From Cytobacillus horneckiae (lineage in GTDB: Bacteria > Bacillota > Bacilli > Bacillales > Cytobacillaceae), in contig NZ_PISD01000005.1 in the NCBI RefSeq assembly GCF_002835735.1, positions 1 through 64,000 on the forward strand: a DNA stretch of 64,000 bases, in the 5' to 3' direction. A program made the translations under genes and the position numbers. Each line of letters opens with the position of its first letter. Positions within the stretch are counted from its first letter, which is position 1. The notes beneath the pieces were generated by a model. That model saw nothing but the letters and a program-made list of their open reading frames with translations, was not told the DNA's origin and searched no databases. Below, piece after piece: positions 1 through 8,233 of the stretch.

Positions 1-19
1 TCACACTGGTGGTTTTGAT

Positions 20-130
20 TTATTTTTGTTTGAAGTATTCAAAGAATGCTTGAAAAATCTCGATTCCTTGGAAAAAGAATAGAGTAGTAGCAGTAAATGA
101 AAACATGCCAATCATTAGCATTTTAATCAT
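20..130 (-). CDS. small single-pass membrane protein (36 aa)
   Basis: The product is a 36-residue peptide with one hydrophobic stretch (about residues 4-28) and a short charged C-terminus ending KQK. I placed the start at 130 because AAGGAGG lies 8 nt upstream of this ATG; an upstream in-frame ATG at 226 would overlap the preceding gene and lacks a ribosome site. It follows the 108-aa membrane gene on the same strand with a 37-bp gap, so the two are probably co-transcribed. I do not recognise a family. Confidence 0.5.
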   Translation of the reverse strand: MIKMLMIGMFSFTATTLFFFQGIEIFQAFFEYFKQK

Positions 131-167
131 CTTATATTCCTCCTTGTATTTGAAAAATAGCTCCAAA

Positions 168-494
168 TCAAGAAGTACTGCCCAAATAATTGGATTGATA
201 AAATATTGGATGATAAAATTTTTCATTCCTTACTGTTATATAAGCCAGCTGACATATAAAAATGATGATGAGCGCAGCGCTCACTAAGGTGAATAAATCA
301 TTAGGCAGGAGCAATGGATGCTTCTTCAGATCATCTTTCAACAGGGAAGCATCAAGAGCCATATTGGCATTTAATACTGCCTGATGATTGTCGCCGGGCT
401 GATTTGTCCTTGAATGATCTCCAGGATATTGGATGACTAGGCAAGATAAAAAGACAGTTAATAACAGATAAGGCAACGCTTTTTTGAATGTCAT
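168..494 (-). CDS. hypothetical membrane protein (108 aa)
   Basis: An N-terminal hydrophobic helix (about residues 4-20) is followed by a polar segment and a second hydrophobic helix (about residues 75-92), with a basic cytoplasmic-type tail. The chosen ATG at 494 has an AAAGGGTGAGAGG ribosome site; an ATG 33 nt upstream has none. No family recognised. It lies just upstream of the 36-aa membrane peptide on the same strand. Confidence 0.5.
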   Translation of the reverse strand: MTFKKALPYLLLTVFLSCLVIQYPGDHSRTNQPGDNHQAVLNANMALDASLLKDDLKKHPLLLPNDLFTLVSAALIIIFICQLAYITVRNEKFYHPIFYQSNYLGSTS

Positions 495-682
495 CCTCTC
501 ACCCTTTCTCTTCAAGTTATTATTCATTATACTCCGATTGAATTTTTTGTAAATAGGAATCTTCTAAGGAGATTTGTTGTTGGCATCAATTGTTATTGCT
601 AGTATATTGACCGGCCTCACTTTACGTATTTTTCATATGAGTTCTCCTTAGGCTAGAAGAATGAAAGTCTAATATAAACATT

Positions 683-711
683 TTGACATTTTTGAAAATA
701 AGGCGTATAAA
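683..711 (+). promoter_or_regulatory. sigma-A promoter of the alpha/beta hydrolase gene
   Basis: TTGACA (683-688), a 17-bp spacer and TATAAA (706-711) form a near-consensus vegetative promoter 50 bp before the hydrolase start. The rest of 528-762 shows nothing else I can name. Confidence 0.75.
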
Positions 712-762
712 TTATTTTAGCTGATTCGGCGGCATTCATTTTTAGGAATTGGAGATGTTTAT

Positions 763-1596
763 ATGGACTTCTATCAAAAAAATATTAACGGAAATACGAT
801 CCAAATTGCTGATTATCCGGGTACAAAAGGGACCATTATTGCCGTTCACGGATTGACCGGAAATCATAAGCAAATGCACTATTACGCTGAAAGCTTAAAA
901 GGCGATTATCGCTTTGTAGCGATTGATATTCGCGGCAGGGGAAATAGCGGCGCGTGCGATGAAGAGACGAGCCTGTTTAAACACGCGGATGATGTCATTG
1001 GATTAATAAAAGAACTTAATATCGAAAATCCAATTTTAATGGGCTACAGCATGGGGGCATTTATTTGTGCGGTTGTTGCCAGCCGTTTGGATACTGTTAA
1101 TGGGCTCATTTTACTGGATGGGGCTGCAGCATGCACAGAGCAGCAGCGCAATATTGTTCAGCCTTCATTAGGGAGATTAAGCAAAGAATATCCAACGCAA
1201 AATAGCTACTTGGATGAACTGGAAACAATCTATACAAGGCTTGGCGTAACATGGAATAATCATATTCGCAGTGTAGGAGAATATGAGATTCATGAAAAAG
1301 ATGGACATTGGGAAAATAAATCTGAAGAATCCAGTATCTTAGCTGATTTCAATAGTTTTTATTCATTCGTTCCTAAGGATGTTTGCGCTCAGATTGATTG
1401 TCCTGTATTGCTCGTTCATGCCAGCGGTCATATTGGACCGATGGAGCCGTTATTTTATGCAGAAGCATATGGTGACACGAAAACATACACAAAAAATATA
1501 GAGACATTTACATCAACGTGCAATCACTACACGATGGTGTTTGAAAACAGGGAAGAAATTAATGAGACCATCCATGCATTTTTGAAAAAAATCTAA
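763..1596 (+). CDS. alpha/beta hydrolase
   Basis: This 277-aa cytosolic protein has the alpha/beta-hydrolase signature: an HG oxyanion segment (AVHGLTG, about residue 28), the nucleophile elbow GYSMGAF (Ser about residue 96) and a C-terminal catalytic His in CNHYTM. There is no signal peptide. The start has a GGAG ribosome site and a strong promoter upstream. It precedes a CoA-thioester catabolic cluster in the same orientation, so a role as esterase or lactonase releasing the substrate of that cluster is plausible, but the family does not fix the substrate. A terminator-like hairpin separates it from the next gene. Confidence 0.8.
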   Translation: MDFYQKNINGNTIQIADYPGTKGTIIAVHGLTGNHKQMHYYAESLKGDYRFVAIDIRGRGNSGACDEETSLFKHADDVIGLIKELNIENPILMGYSMGAFICAVVASRLDTVNGLILLDGAAACTEQQRNIVQPSLGRLSKEYPTQNSYLDELETIYTRLGVTWNNHIRSVGEYEIHEKDGHWENKSEESSILADFNSFYSFVPKDVCAQIDCPVLLVHASGHIGPMEPLFYAEAYGDTKTYTKNIETFTSTCNHYTMVFENREEINETIHAFLKKI

Positions 1597-1604
1597 ATCT
1601 TGAG

Positions 1605-1632
1605 TTGAAATTTTACAAAAATTATGTAGAAT
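1605..1632 (+). promoter_or_regulatory. possible promoter ahead of the CMD/CoA-transferase operon
   Basis: TTGAAA (1605-1610), a 16-bp spacer and TAGAAT (1627-1632) lie just after the hydrolase stop codon. If used, transcripts would carry a leader of about 150 nt that includes the terminator hairpin at 1709-1770. The match is moderate. Confidence 0.4.
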
Positions 1633-1708
1633 AAAATTATATATTGATATTGCCTATTCATTAGCAGTTAAAAAACGAACTTTTTTAATTTGAGCTATTG
1701 AACATACT

Positions 1709-1770
1709 GGCTGCTTTAAACAACCGATGTCCTAACAGGCGCATCTTGTTTAGAGCAGCCTTTTTATTTT
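1709..1770 (+). terminator. intrinsic terminator or attenuator before the catabolic operon
   Basis: A 15-bp stem (GGCTGCTTTAAACAA against TTGTTTAGAGCAGCC, one mismatch) with a 22-nt loop is followed by TTTTTATTTT. Only about 20 nt separate the U-tract from the CMD start codon at 1792, which leaves no room for a promoter after it, so the downstream genes must be reached by readthrough. It could be a simple terminator of the hydrolase gene or a regulated attenuator. Confidence 0.75.
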
Positions 1771-1791
1771 ATTAAAAGGGTGGTTGAAAGC

Positions 1792-2505
1792 ATGAGTAAA
1801 GGATTAGAGTATTTCAAAAATGTATATGATGTCGTGCCTGGATGGGTACAGAAAATGCATAATTATAATCCGGATATATTAGATCATTATACAAATCTTC
1901 GCGGAGATATTATGAAACCTGGCGCGTTATCTGTGAAGGAAAAAGATATTCTGCTCGTCGGCATGAATGCAGCAAGACTGTATGAGCGCAGTATGGTCTA
2001 TCATACGAAAGGGGCCATTGACGGCGGCGCTTCATTGCCTGAACTGGCTGAATACCTTCTCGTTTCTTACTTGTATTACGGAGCTCAAGCGCTAATAACA
2101 GGTGTGAAATCGCTGCAATATGCTTGTGAATTAAAGAAAGTCGAAGTGTCTGAATTTAAGGATACAGAGGAACCAGCAGATATATTAAATTATTATATTC
2201 AAGTCTTGGGTGAGGAAAATTCAAGCTATGTAAAGAAAGTACTGGAAGCTTTGCAATCTGGTGATCAGCGAGTATTGCAGGAAACGATATTAAGCAGCGG
2301 AGCCGTGTCAGCTAAATTAAAGCACATCCTTATGAGCGGTATTTATATTACCGTTTTGAATGGCGAAGAAGCAGGGGAATGGATGGAGAAAGCAAGAAAT
2401 CATGGCGCAACTGAAAGCGAACTTGCAGAAACAGGTTATATATGTCTGCTTACGGCCGGAATTCCCGCATGGTTCGAAGCGAGCGATTCTTTAATAGAAA
2501 AATAA
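1792..2505 (+). CDS. two-domain carboxymuconolactone decarboxylase (CMD) family protein 1
   Basis: The 237-aa product consists of two CMD/AhpD-like halves. The N-terminal half keeps the E-x5-H active-site pattern (ERSMVYH, Glu65 and His71) but has no CxxC, so it is not a peroxidase-type AhpD. The C-terminal half (LKHILMSG onward) has lost both residues. I use the ATG at 1792 with AAAGGGTGG 8 nt upstream rather than the GTG at 1780, which overlaps that site. It begins the CoA-transferase operon, and a paralogue closes the locus at 10080. CMD proteins act in aromatic and cyclic-acid breakdown, but the substrate here is unknown. Confidence 0.75.
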   Translation: MSKGLEYFKNVYDVVPGWVQKMHNYNPDILDHYTNLRGDIMKPGALSVKEKDILLVGMNAARLYERSMVYHTKGAIDGGASLPELAEYLLVSYLYYGAQALITGVKSLQYACELKKVEVSEFKDTEEPADILNYYIQVLGEENSSYVKKVLEALQSGDQRVLQETILSSGAVSAKLKHILMSGIYITVLNGEEAGEWMEKARNHGATESELAETGYICLLTAGIPAWFEASDSLIEK

Positions 2506-2523
2506 AGAAGTGGGGGACTTAGG

Positions 2524-3216
2524 ATGAAGGTTTATAGTGATGCAGCAGAAGCTTTACAATCAGTTAAAAGCAATCAAACCATTATGGTCGGAGGATTTGG
2601 TTTAGTAGGAGCACCACTGACCTTGATTGATGAATTAACTAGAAAAGAGATTGATGGATTAACAGTGATTAGCAATAACTTAGGTGAAAAGGGAAAAGGA
2701 CTTGGCATTCTTGTTAATCAGAAAAAAATAAAAAAAGGGATTGGGTCATATTTTACGAGTAATCGCGATGTGGGCGACGCCTATCAAAAAGGTGAACTCG
2801 AGCTCGAACTTTTACCGCAAGGAACATTGGCCGAGTCAATGAGAGCAGGTGGAGCTGGCCTTGGCGGATATTATACAAAAACTGGTGTAGGTACCGATTT
2901 AGCTAAAGGGAAAGAAGAGAGGGTCATAGACGGTATCACTTATGTATTCGAGCCAGCCATCAAAGCAGATGTCGCTTTGATTCGTGCTTGGAAAGCGGAT
3001 ACATTAGGCAATTTAGTTTATTACAAAACAGCGCAAAACTTTAATCCGCTGATGGCAACAGCAGCAGATGTCGTCATTGCTGAGGTAGATGAAATTGTTG
3101 AAGCTGGCGAACTATCCCCTGAGGAGATTGTCACACCGCATTTATTCGTTGATGGCATCATCCGGGCGGAGAAAATTTTGACAAAGGATGGTGTGGTTAG
3201 CAATGAACAAAAATGA
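2524..3216 (+). CDS. scoA: 3-oxoacid CoA-transferase subunit A
   Basis: The 230-aa protein matches the alpha subunit of family I CoA-transferases (ScoA/AtoD/PcaI): a GGFGLVGAPLTLI loop near residue 20 and the GTLAESMRAGGAG-type glycine-rich segment. With the overlapping B subunit it should move CoA from succinyl-CoA (or acetyl-CoA) to a 3-oxoacid such as acetoacetate. The ribosome site is GGGGG at the preceding gene end. The thiolase that follows makes acetoacetate or a longer 3-oxoacid the likely substrate; 3-oxoadipate cannot be excluded from sequence alone. Confidence 0.88.
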   Translation: MKVYSDAAEALQSVKSNQTIMVGGFGLVGAPLTLIDELTRKEIDGLTVISNNLGEKGKGLGILVNQKKIKKGIGSYFTSNRDVGDAYQKGELELELLPQGTLAESMRAGGAGLGGYYTKTGVGTDLAKGKEERVIDGITYVFEPAIKADVALIRAWKADTLGNLVYYKTAQNFNPLMATAADVVIAEVDEIVEAGELSPEEIVTPHLFVDGIIRAEKILTKDGVVSNEQK

Positions 3217-3862
3217 CATCCAGGAGTTAATCGCTAAACGTGCAGCACAGGAATTGAAAGGGCGCTGCGTCGTAAATTTAGGCATCGGCATTCCGACATT
3301 GGTTGCGAAATTTATCAATGACGACAATGTTTTTTTTCATACAGAAAATGGCCTTCTTGGCGTCAGTGATGTATCAGAGGAGGACATAGATCCGAATCTC
3401 GTCAATGCTGGGAAGCTGCCTGTTGGCGAGGCAGTAGGTGCATCGTATTTTAATAGCGCCGATTCATTCGGGATGATTAGAGGGGCACATGTAGATGTGG
3501 CAATATTAGGTGTGCTTCAGGCAGACCAGACGGGGTTAATTGCGAACTGGGCTGTTCCTGGAAAAAATATTATGGGTGTCGGAGGAGCGATGGATCTTCT
3601 TGTCGGTGCGAAAAAAGTGATTGTGACGACGACACACACGTCTAAAGATGGAAAAAGCAAGATTTTGAAAGAGTGCACATATCCAATTACTTCGACAAGA
3701 AGTGTAGATATGATTATTACTGAACTTGCTGTATTTGAAGTGATGGAAGGGCAGCTGCATTGTATCGAATTAATGCCTGGTGTATCAATGGACGAAGTTA
3801 GAGAAAAGACAGAAGCGGACTTTATTTCGGATGTTACTGTCGCTGGAGGGAACATGCTATGA
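3203..3862 (+). CDS. scoB: 3-oxoacid CoA-transferase subunit B
   Basis: This is the beta subunit (219 aa), carrying the catalytic glutamate in the TENGLLG motif (Glu48) that forms the glutamyl-CoA intermediate, and the NLGIGIPTLVA segment. I start at 3203, which gives the usual family length and follows AAAGGATGG; an ATG at 3188 adds five atypical residues. It overlaps subunit A by 14 bp and the thiolase by 4 bp (ATGA), indicating translational coupling within one operon. Confidence 0.88.
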   Translation: MNKNDIQELIAKRAAQELKGRCVVNLGIGIPTLVAKFINDDNVFFHTENGLLGVSDVSEEDIDPNLVNAGKLPVGEAVGASYFNSADSFGMIRGAHVDVAILGVLQADQTGLIANWAVPGKNIMGVGGAMDLLVGAKKVIVTTTHTSKDGKSKILKECTYPITSTRSVDMIITELAVFEVMEGQLHCIELMPGVSMDEVREKTEADFISDVTVAGGNML

Positions 3863-5052
3863 CCGGTGTTGTCATTATTGATGGGGTAAGAACCGCCATT
3901 GGAAAGCTCGGAGGAGCATTGGAAAATGAACCGGTTGATTTTCTGGCAAGTTCAGTCATTGAAGAAGTGATAAGAAGAGCGGATATTCCGAAAGAGCAAA
4001 TTGAAGAGGTGATACTTGGTCAAGCGAAGCAAAGTGCAGATGCTTCTAACCTCGCAAGGGTGGCCTCGCTGCGTGCTGGATTGCCTGAGGAGATTCCTGG
4101 ATACACCGTCCACCGTCAATGCGGTTCAGGTGTGCAGGCATTAAATTCTGCCAGTCAGCAAATTCAATGCGGCCTCGCAGACGCCATTATTGCAGGCGGA
4201 GCAGAATCGATGAGTACTGCGCCATATTACATGAGAAATATTCGCTTTGGACTAAAGTCAGGCAACGGCCTGCTGCTAGACCCGAATACGGAAAGTCAGC
4301 CGGGTTCACAGCCTGTTGAAGATTACGGCCTGCTGACAATGGGGATGACTGCAGAAAACCTTGCAGAAAAATATACTATTTCACGCACTGAGCAAGATGA
4401 ATTTGCTTTAAGAAGTCAAGAAAATGCACAGAAAGCCATCTCAACTGGTCTTTTTGAAAAAGAAATTGTTCCGTATACTGTGAAAACGAGAAAAGGCAGT
4501 ATTGAATTTAAACAAGATGAGCATCCACGCGAAACGAGTATAGAGAAATTGGCGAAATTGAAGCCTGTTTTTAAAGAAAATGGCACAGTTACAGCCGGAA
4601 ACAGCAGTGGAAGAAATGACGGTGCAGCCGCTCTTCTTGTCATGTCAGAACATAAAGCAATGGAGCTCGGACTCAAGCCAAAAGCAAGAGTGATCGCCCA
4701 GGCAGCCGCAGGGGTAAATCCTAATTTCATGGGGATAGGTCCAGTCCCGGCAACATTAAAGGCATTAAAGATGGCCAATCTGCAGCTGGAAGATATCGAT
4801 CTGATTGAATTGAATGAAGCTTTCTCTGCACAAGCTTTAGCGGTGATAAAAGAGCTGAACATGAATATAAAAAAAGTCAATCCGAACGGAGGCGCTATAG
4901 CAATGGGGCATCCAATCGGTGCAACAGGCGCCATCTTATTGACGAAAGCCGTCCATGAATTGGAGCGGACCGGGAAGAGGTATGGCCTCGTTACATTATG
5001 CATTGCCGGCGGTTTAGGGATTGCTACGATTATTGAAAATCTGCAAATATAA
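3859..5052 (+). CDS. acetyl-CoA C-acyltransferase (thiolase)
   Basis: The 397-aa protein is a full-length thiolase: the acyl-accepting Cys88 in HRQCGSG, the NEAFSAQ segment, GHPIGATGA (catalytic His) and the second Cys in LCIAGGLG. It would cleave acetoacetyl-CoA to two acetyl-CoA, or act on a longer 3-oxoacyl-CoA. Its start overlaps the CoA-transferase B stop by ATGA. Together ScoAB and this enzyme turn a free 3-oxoacid into acetyl-CoA. A strong terminator follows directly, so it ends the first transcription unit of the locus. Confidence 0.9.
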   Translation: MTGVVIIDGVRTAIGKLGGALENEPVDFLASSVIEEVIRRADIPKEQIEEVILGQAKQSADASNLARVASLRAGLPEEIPGYTVHRQCGSGVQALNSASQQIQCGLADAIIAGGAESMSTAPYYMRNIRFGLKSGNGLLLDPNTESQPGSQPVEDYGLLTMGMTAENLAEKYTISRTEQDEFALRSQENAQKAISTGLFEKEIVPYTVKTRKGSIEFKQDEHPRETSIEKLAKLKPVFKENGTVTAGNSSGRNDGAAALLVMSEHKAMELGLKPKARVIAQAAAGVNPNFMGIGPVPATLKALKMANLQLEDIDLIELNEAFSAQALAVIKELNMNIKKVNPNGGAIAMGHPIGATGAILLTKAVHELERTGKRYGLVTLCIAGGLGIATIIENLQI

Positions 5053-5060
5053 AGAGGGAT

Positions 5061-5093
5061 GACCCCGTGTATTTATTTATGCGGGGCTTTTCT
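5061..5093 (+). terminator. intrinsic terminator after thiolase
   Basis: ACCCCG and CGGGGC form a short GC-rich stem around an AT-rich loop, followed by CTTTTCT. It starts 8 nt after the thiolase stop. Confidence 0.8.
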
Positions 5094-5220
5094 GTGGCCG
5101 TTATTTGTAAATGGTGTATCTGAATTGTAAAAGTAGGACTATAGAGAGCGGAAGCGGGGACTACATTAGGAAAGTAGTGCCTGTGCGCGTGCGAAAAAGC
5201 AGTACCCGAAAGAGCGTGAA

Positions 5221-5259
5221 AAAGGAAAAAGGGGAACTACTTTGAGAAAGTAGTTCCCT
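5221..5259 (-). terminator. intrinsic terminator of the DUF3870 gene
   Basis: Read on the minus strand, GGGAACTACTTT-CTC-AAAGTAGTTCCC is a perfect 12-bp stem followed by CTTTTTCCTTTTT, directly after the DUF3870 stop. A degenerate copy of the same stem (GGGACTAC..GTAGTGCC) sits at 5157-5181, about 75 bp away. Confidence 0.85.
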
Positions 5260-5267
5260 ATATGGCG

Positions 5268-5606
5268 TTATTCTTCCTCTAGCTGCTTTAACTTTTCATG
5301 ATACCGTTTATGTGCAGCTTTTAAAGCGACGATGACAGAAGTGGTTGATGGAGCAAAATAATGCTTTTCAATTCGCTTGACTAGAACTTCAAGGTTTGAG
5401 CTCATATCAAAGCCGATAATCATTCGTTTGAAGAAATCCTGTGCAAGTCCTGTTATGAAAGTAAATTCGGCATTGATGATTTTATGATTGTTTGAATTTA
5501 TTTCCAGAACTATGCCGGCATGTTTATATACTTCGTACATTGCACTTCCTTGCGGTGCTTTTGCATAGGCAGTGACTAATACGGAATCTAATTGATTTTG
5601 TTCCAT
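5268..5606 (-). CDS. DUF3870 domain protein
   Basis: The 112-aa soluble protein has the DUF3870 pattern: an N-terminal VTAYAKAPQGSAMYEVYKH segment, then IINAEFTFITGLAQDFFKRM and a C-terminal IEKHYFAPSTT..ALKAAHKRY. Family function is unknown; members are commonly seen beside catabolic and transporter genes. AAGGAGG lies 7 nt before the ATG. It is transcribed against its neighbours, between the thiolase and the 3-hydroxyacyl-CoA dehydrogenase gene, which hints at a regulatory or accessory role in this pathway (inference). Confidence 0.7.
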   Translation of the reverse strand: MEQNQLDSVLVTAYAKAPQGSAMYEVYKHAGIVLEINSNNHKIINAEFTFITGLAQDFFKRMIIGFDMSSNLEVLVKRIEKHYFAPSTTSVIVALKAAHKRYHEKLKQLEEE

Positions 5607-5693
5607 AGGAAGGCCTCCTTCGTTCTTTCGTTATCCTAAACAAGTATATATTATCATATTACTTGAAAGGTTTTTAGAATTGAAAAATTTCCA

Positions 5694-5722
5694 TTGACTA
5701 AATATATTTTTTAAAATATTAT
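5694..5722 (+). promoter_or_regulatory. sigma-A promoter of the hbd-atoE operon
   Basis: TTGACT (5694-5699), exactly 17 bp, then TATTAT (5717-5722). Transcription would start near 5729, giving a leader of about 205 nt before the dehydrogenase start at 5936. Confidence 0.7.
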
Positions 5723-5739
5723 TAATATAATAAAATTAA

Positions 5740-5802
5740 ATGAACGTACCAATCTTTCTGACGAAAAGCGTCTTCTTAACGATGAAACGACCATTTCATT
5801 AA
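5740..5802 (+). CDS. possible leader peptide (20 aa) in the hbd leader
   Basis: An ATG-initiated 20-codon frame ends at TAA 10 nt before the leader terminator, in the position expected for a leader peptide. No ribosome site precedes the ATG, which lies only about 11 nt after the predicted transcription start, so translation is doubtful. There is no run of one amino acid that would name a regulator. Confidence 0.2.
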   Translation: MNVPIFLTKSVFLTMKRPFH

Positions 5803-5812
5803 ACTTAAGGAT

Positions 5813-5882
5813 ACCTAGCTTTTCCATTGAAGATAAGAGTCTGTATTATTTCTTATTTTCTATGGAGTAGCTAGGTTTTTTT
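5813..5882 (+). terminator. leader terminator (attenuator) before the dehydrogenase gene
   Basis: ACCTAGCT (5813-5820) pairs with AGCTAGGT (5869-5876), extended inward by TTTCCAT/ATGGAGT-type pairing and GAAGATAAG/TTATTTTC, and is followed by seven T. It lies inside the leader RNA predicted from the promoter at 5694, with about 50 nt left before the start codon and no second promoter visible. I cannot assign it to a riboswitch class: there is no T-box, S-box, cobalamin, lysine or purine signature. Confidence 0.7.
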
Positions 5883-5935
5883 AGTTATCAGAAAAGGCTG
5901 CGTACCTTCATGAACCGCTGTCGGAGGAGGAGCAT

Positions 5936-6868
5936 ATGAATACACATCATCTATCTATTGCTGTTATAGGTGGAGGAACAATGGGAGCGGGCATTACTCA
6001 GTTATTCGCAAGTAATGGCCATAGAGTAAAGCTGATAGATATTGATACTCAAGTTTTAAGCAAGGCGAAATTAAGAATAAGCGGTGAATTGGAACGATTG
6101 GGTTTCGAAAAGACGAATATTGAACAGGTTTTGTCAAATATAGAATGGACAAACAAAATTGAAGAAGCTAATTCGGTATCGATAATTATTGAGGCGGTAC
6201 CGGAAAAAATAGATTTGAAAATGTCTGTGCTAAATGAATTGGAAAGTGTATGCAGTCCTGAAACGATTATTGCCACGAATACATCGGGTTTATCGATTGA
6301 TCGATTGGCAAAAGAACTGGCACATCCGGAAAGGTTTATCGGCACTCACTTTTTTATGCCGGCAAATGTTATTCCATTAGTAGAGGTTGTGAAAGGTGCA
6401 GGCACTTCTGAAAAAACGATTGAGATTGTAATGACGTTATTGAAGGATAATAACAAAAAGCCTGTGTTAATTAAAAAGGATATCCCGGGATTTATCGGAA
6501 ATCGAATTCAGCATGCGATGGCAAGGGAAGCCATCTCGTTATTGGAGCAAGGTGTAGCATCAGCAGAAGACATTGATACAGTTGTCCGCTATAGCTTGGG
6601 ACCGAGATTATTGTTTACTGGACCATTAGAGCAGCGTGATTTGAATGGTTTGGATGTACATTATCATATCGCCTCATATCTATACGAAGAATTAGAAAAC
6701 CGGACAGAGCCGGCGCAGCTTTTAACCGAAAAGGTGGAGGCTGGTGAACTAGGGATTAAAACAGGCAAAGGGTTTTATGATTGGAATAATCATGATGCAC
6801 AATCTGTTTTAGAAAATAAAAATGCGGCTATTTTGCAATTAATGAAAGCGCTTAAAGCAATGGAATAA
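5936..6868 (+). CDS. 3-hydroxyacyl-CoA dehydrogenase (3-hydroxybutyryl-CoA type)
   Basis: The 310-aa protein has the NAD-binding GGGTMG motif near residue 12, the ATNTSGLS segment and the catalytic His region THFFMPAN, followed by the C-terminal helical domain (GFIGNRIQHA). This is the length of single-function short-chain 3-hydroxyacyl-CoA dehydrogenases. It would oxidise 3-hydroxybutyryl-CoA (or a related hydroxyacyl-CoA) to the 3-oxoacyl-CoA that the upstream thiolase cleaves. The SD GGAGGAGG is strong. It heads a five-gene run with the transporter, cyclase, alcohol dehydrogenase and second CMD gene. Confidence 0.85.
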   Translation: MNTHHLSIAVIGGGTMGAGITQLFASNGHRVKLIDIDTQVLSKAKLRISGELERLGFEKTNIEQVLSNIEWTNKIEEANSVSIIIEAVPEKIDLKMSVLNELESVCSPETIIATNTSGLSIDRLAKELAHPERFIGTHFFMPANVIPLVEVVKGAGTSEKTIEIVMTLLKDNNKKPVLIKKDIPGFIGNRIQHAMAREAISLLEQGVASAEDIDTVVRYSLGPRLLFTGPLEQRDLNGLDVHYHIASYLYEELENRTEPAQLLTEKVEAGELGIKTGKGFYDWNNHDAQSVLENKNAAILQLMKALKAME

Positions 6869-6885
6869 GACGGGGGGTTATTAAA

Positions 6886-8211
6886 ATGGAGAAATTAACT
6901 AACTTTTTTACGAATTTAATGAGGAAATATCTTCCTGATGCGTTCGTTTTCGCGATTGGCCTAACGATATTAACGATGATTTTAGCGATGGTCATAGAAG
7001 GACAAGCTCCTAAAGATATGGTCCTTGCCTGGGGTGACGGATTCTGGGATTTGTTAGCGTTTACGACTCAGATGGCTGTTATTCTTGCAATGGGATATGT
7101 ACTGGCAACTGCACCCATTACTGATAAACTGCTAAATAAAATTGCAGCTAAGGTTCATACTCCAAAAGGAGCGATTATGGTTGCCACACTTGTAGGAGCA
7201 GTTGGAAGTTATTTAAACTGGGGATTTGGTTTAGTCATTGGCGGCATTATTGCCAGAAAGCTTGCAATGAATGTCAAAGGCGTTCATTATCCACTAATCA
7301 TTGCAGCTGCATATAGCGGCTTCACTTTTTACGGACTTGGTTTATCAGCGAGTATACCGGTGCTTATTTCAACACCAGGACATCCGCTGGAGGCTTCAAT
7401 GGGCATTATTCCATTGGCTGAAACAATTTTCTCATTACCAATGATTATTACTGCAATTGTACTGCTCGTTACTTTGCCATTTGTTAATGCAGCCCTTCAC
7501 CCAAAGAAAAATATTATCGAAATCAATCCTGCATTATATGAAGAAAAAACAGCAGCGGCGCCTAATGTACTTGATGATCATACGTTTGCAACAAGATTGA
7601 ATAATAGCCGTTTCCTATCATACGCAATTGGAATGATCGGTCTTGTGTATGCAGTTTGGTATTTCGTGGATGGCAATACATTAAATTTAAATATTATTAA
7701 CTTCATTATCTTGTTCTTAGGCATTATCCTACTTGGGACACCAGCGAAATATATGCAAAGCTTAAATAATGGAATTGGTACGATTTCAGGTATTATTCTC
7801 CAATTTCCGTTTTATGCGGGGATCATGGCTATTATGGCATCTTCAGGTTTAGTGGACACGATTGCAGCAGCTTTTGTCAATTTTTCCACAGCAGAAAGCT
7901 TGCCATTTTGGGGGATTATTAGTTCTTTCTTTATCAACTTCTTTGCACCATCAGCCGGCGGCCACTGGGTCGTTCAAGGTCCGTTTATGATTGATGCTGC
8001 GAAGGAATTGGGTGCATCAATCAGTCAAACGTCCATGTCCGTGATGCTCGGTAATGCATGGAATGATTTAGTGCAGCCGTTCTGGATTCTTCCAGCGCTT
8101 GCCTTATCTAAATTAAAGTTAAAAGACATCATGGGATATTTAGTCATGATTATGTTTTATGTTGGTATTATTTATATAGCAGCTTGTCTTATTTGGGGTT
8201 ACTTCTTATAA
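6886..8211 (+). CDS. atoE: AtoE-type short-chain fatty acid transporter
   Basis: This 441-aa integral membrane protein has about 11-12 hydrophobic segments and conserved features of the AtoE/TIGR00366 family, such as SAGGHWVVQGPFM and GNAWNDLVQPFW. The family is thought to take up short-chain fatty acids or acetoacetate. It starts 17 bp after the dehydrogenase gene behind a GGGGGG ribosome site. The context suggests that the pathway substrate is an imported short organic acid. Confidence 0.85.
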   Translation: MEKLTNFFTNLMRKYLPDAFVFAIGLTILTMILAMVIEGQAPKDMVLAWGDGFWDLLAFTTQMAVILAMGYVLATAPITDKLLNKIAAKVHTPKGAIMVATLVGAVGSYLNWGFGLVIGGIIARKLAMNVKGVHYPLIIAAAYSGFTFYGLGLSASIPVLISTPGHPLEASMGIIPLAETIFSLPMIITAIVLLVTLPFVNAALHPKKNIIEINPALYEEKTAAAPNVLDDHTFATRLNNSRFLSYAIGMIGLVYAVWYFVDGNTLNLNIINFIILFLGIILLGTPAKYMQSLNNGIGTISGIILQFPFYAGIMAIMASSGLVDTIAAAFVNFSTAESLPFWGIISSFFINFFAPSAGGHWVVQGPFMIDAAKELGASISQTSMSVMLGNAWNDLVQPFWILPALALSKLKLKDIMGYLVMIMFYVGIIYIAACLIWGYFL

Positions 8212-8233
8212 AAAAATATCGGAGGGATAATCA

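Noticed and set aside
582-603. TTGGCATCAATTGTTATTGCT looked like a sigma-54 (-24/-12) promoter
   Set aside because: GG and GC are 14 bases apart instead of 10, and no sigma-54 activator is in the window.
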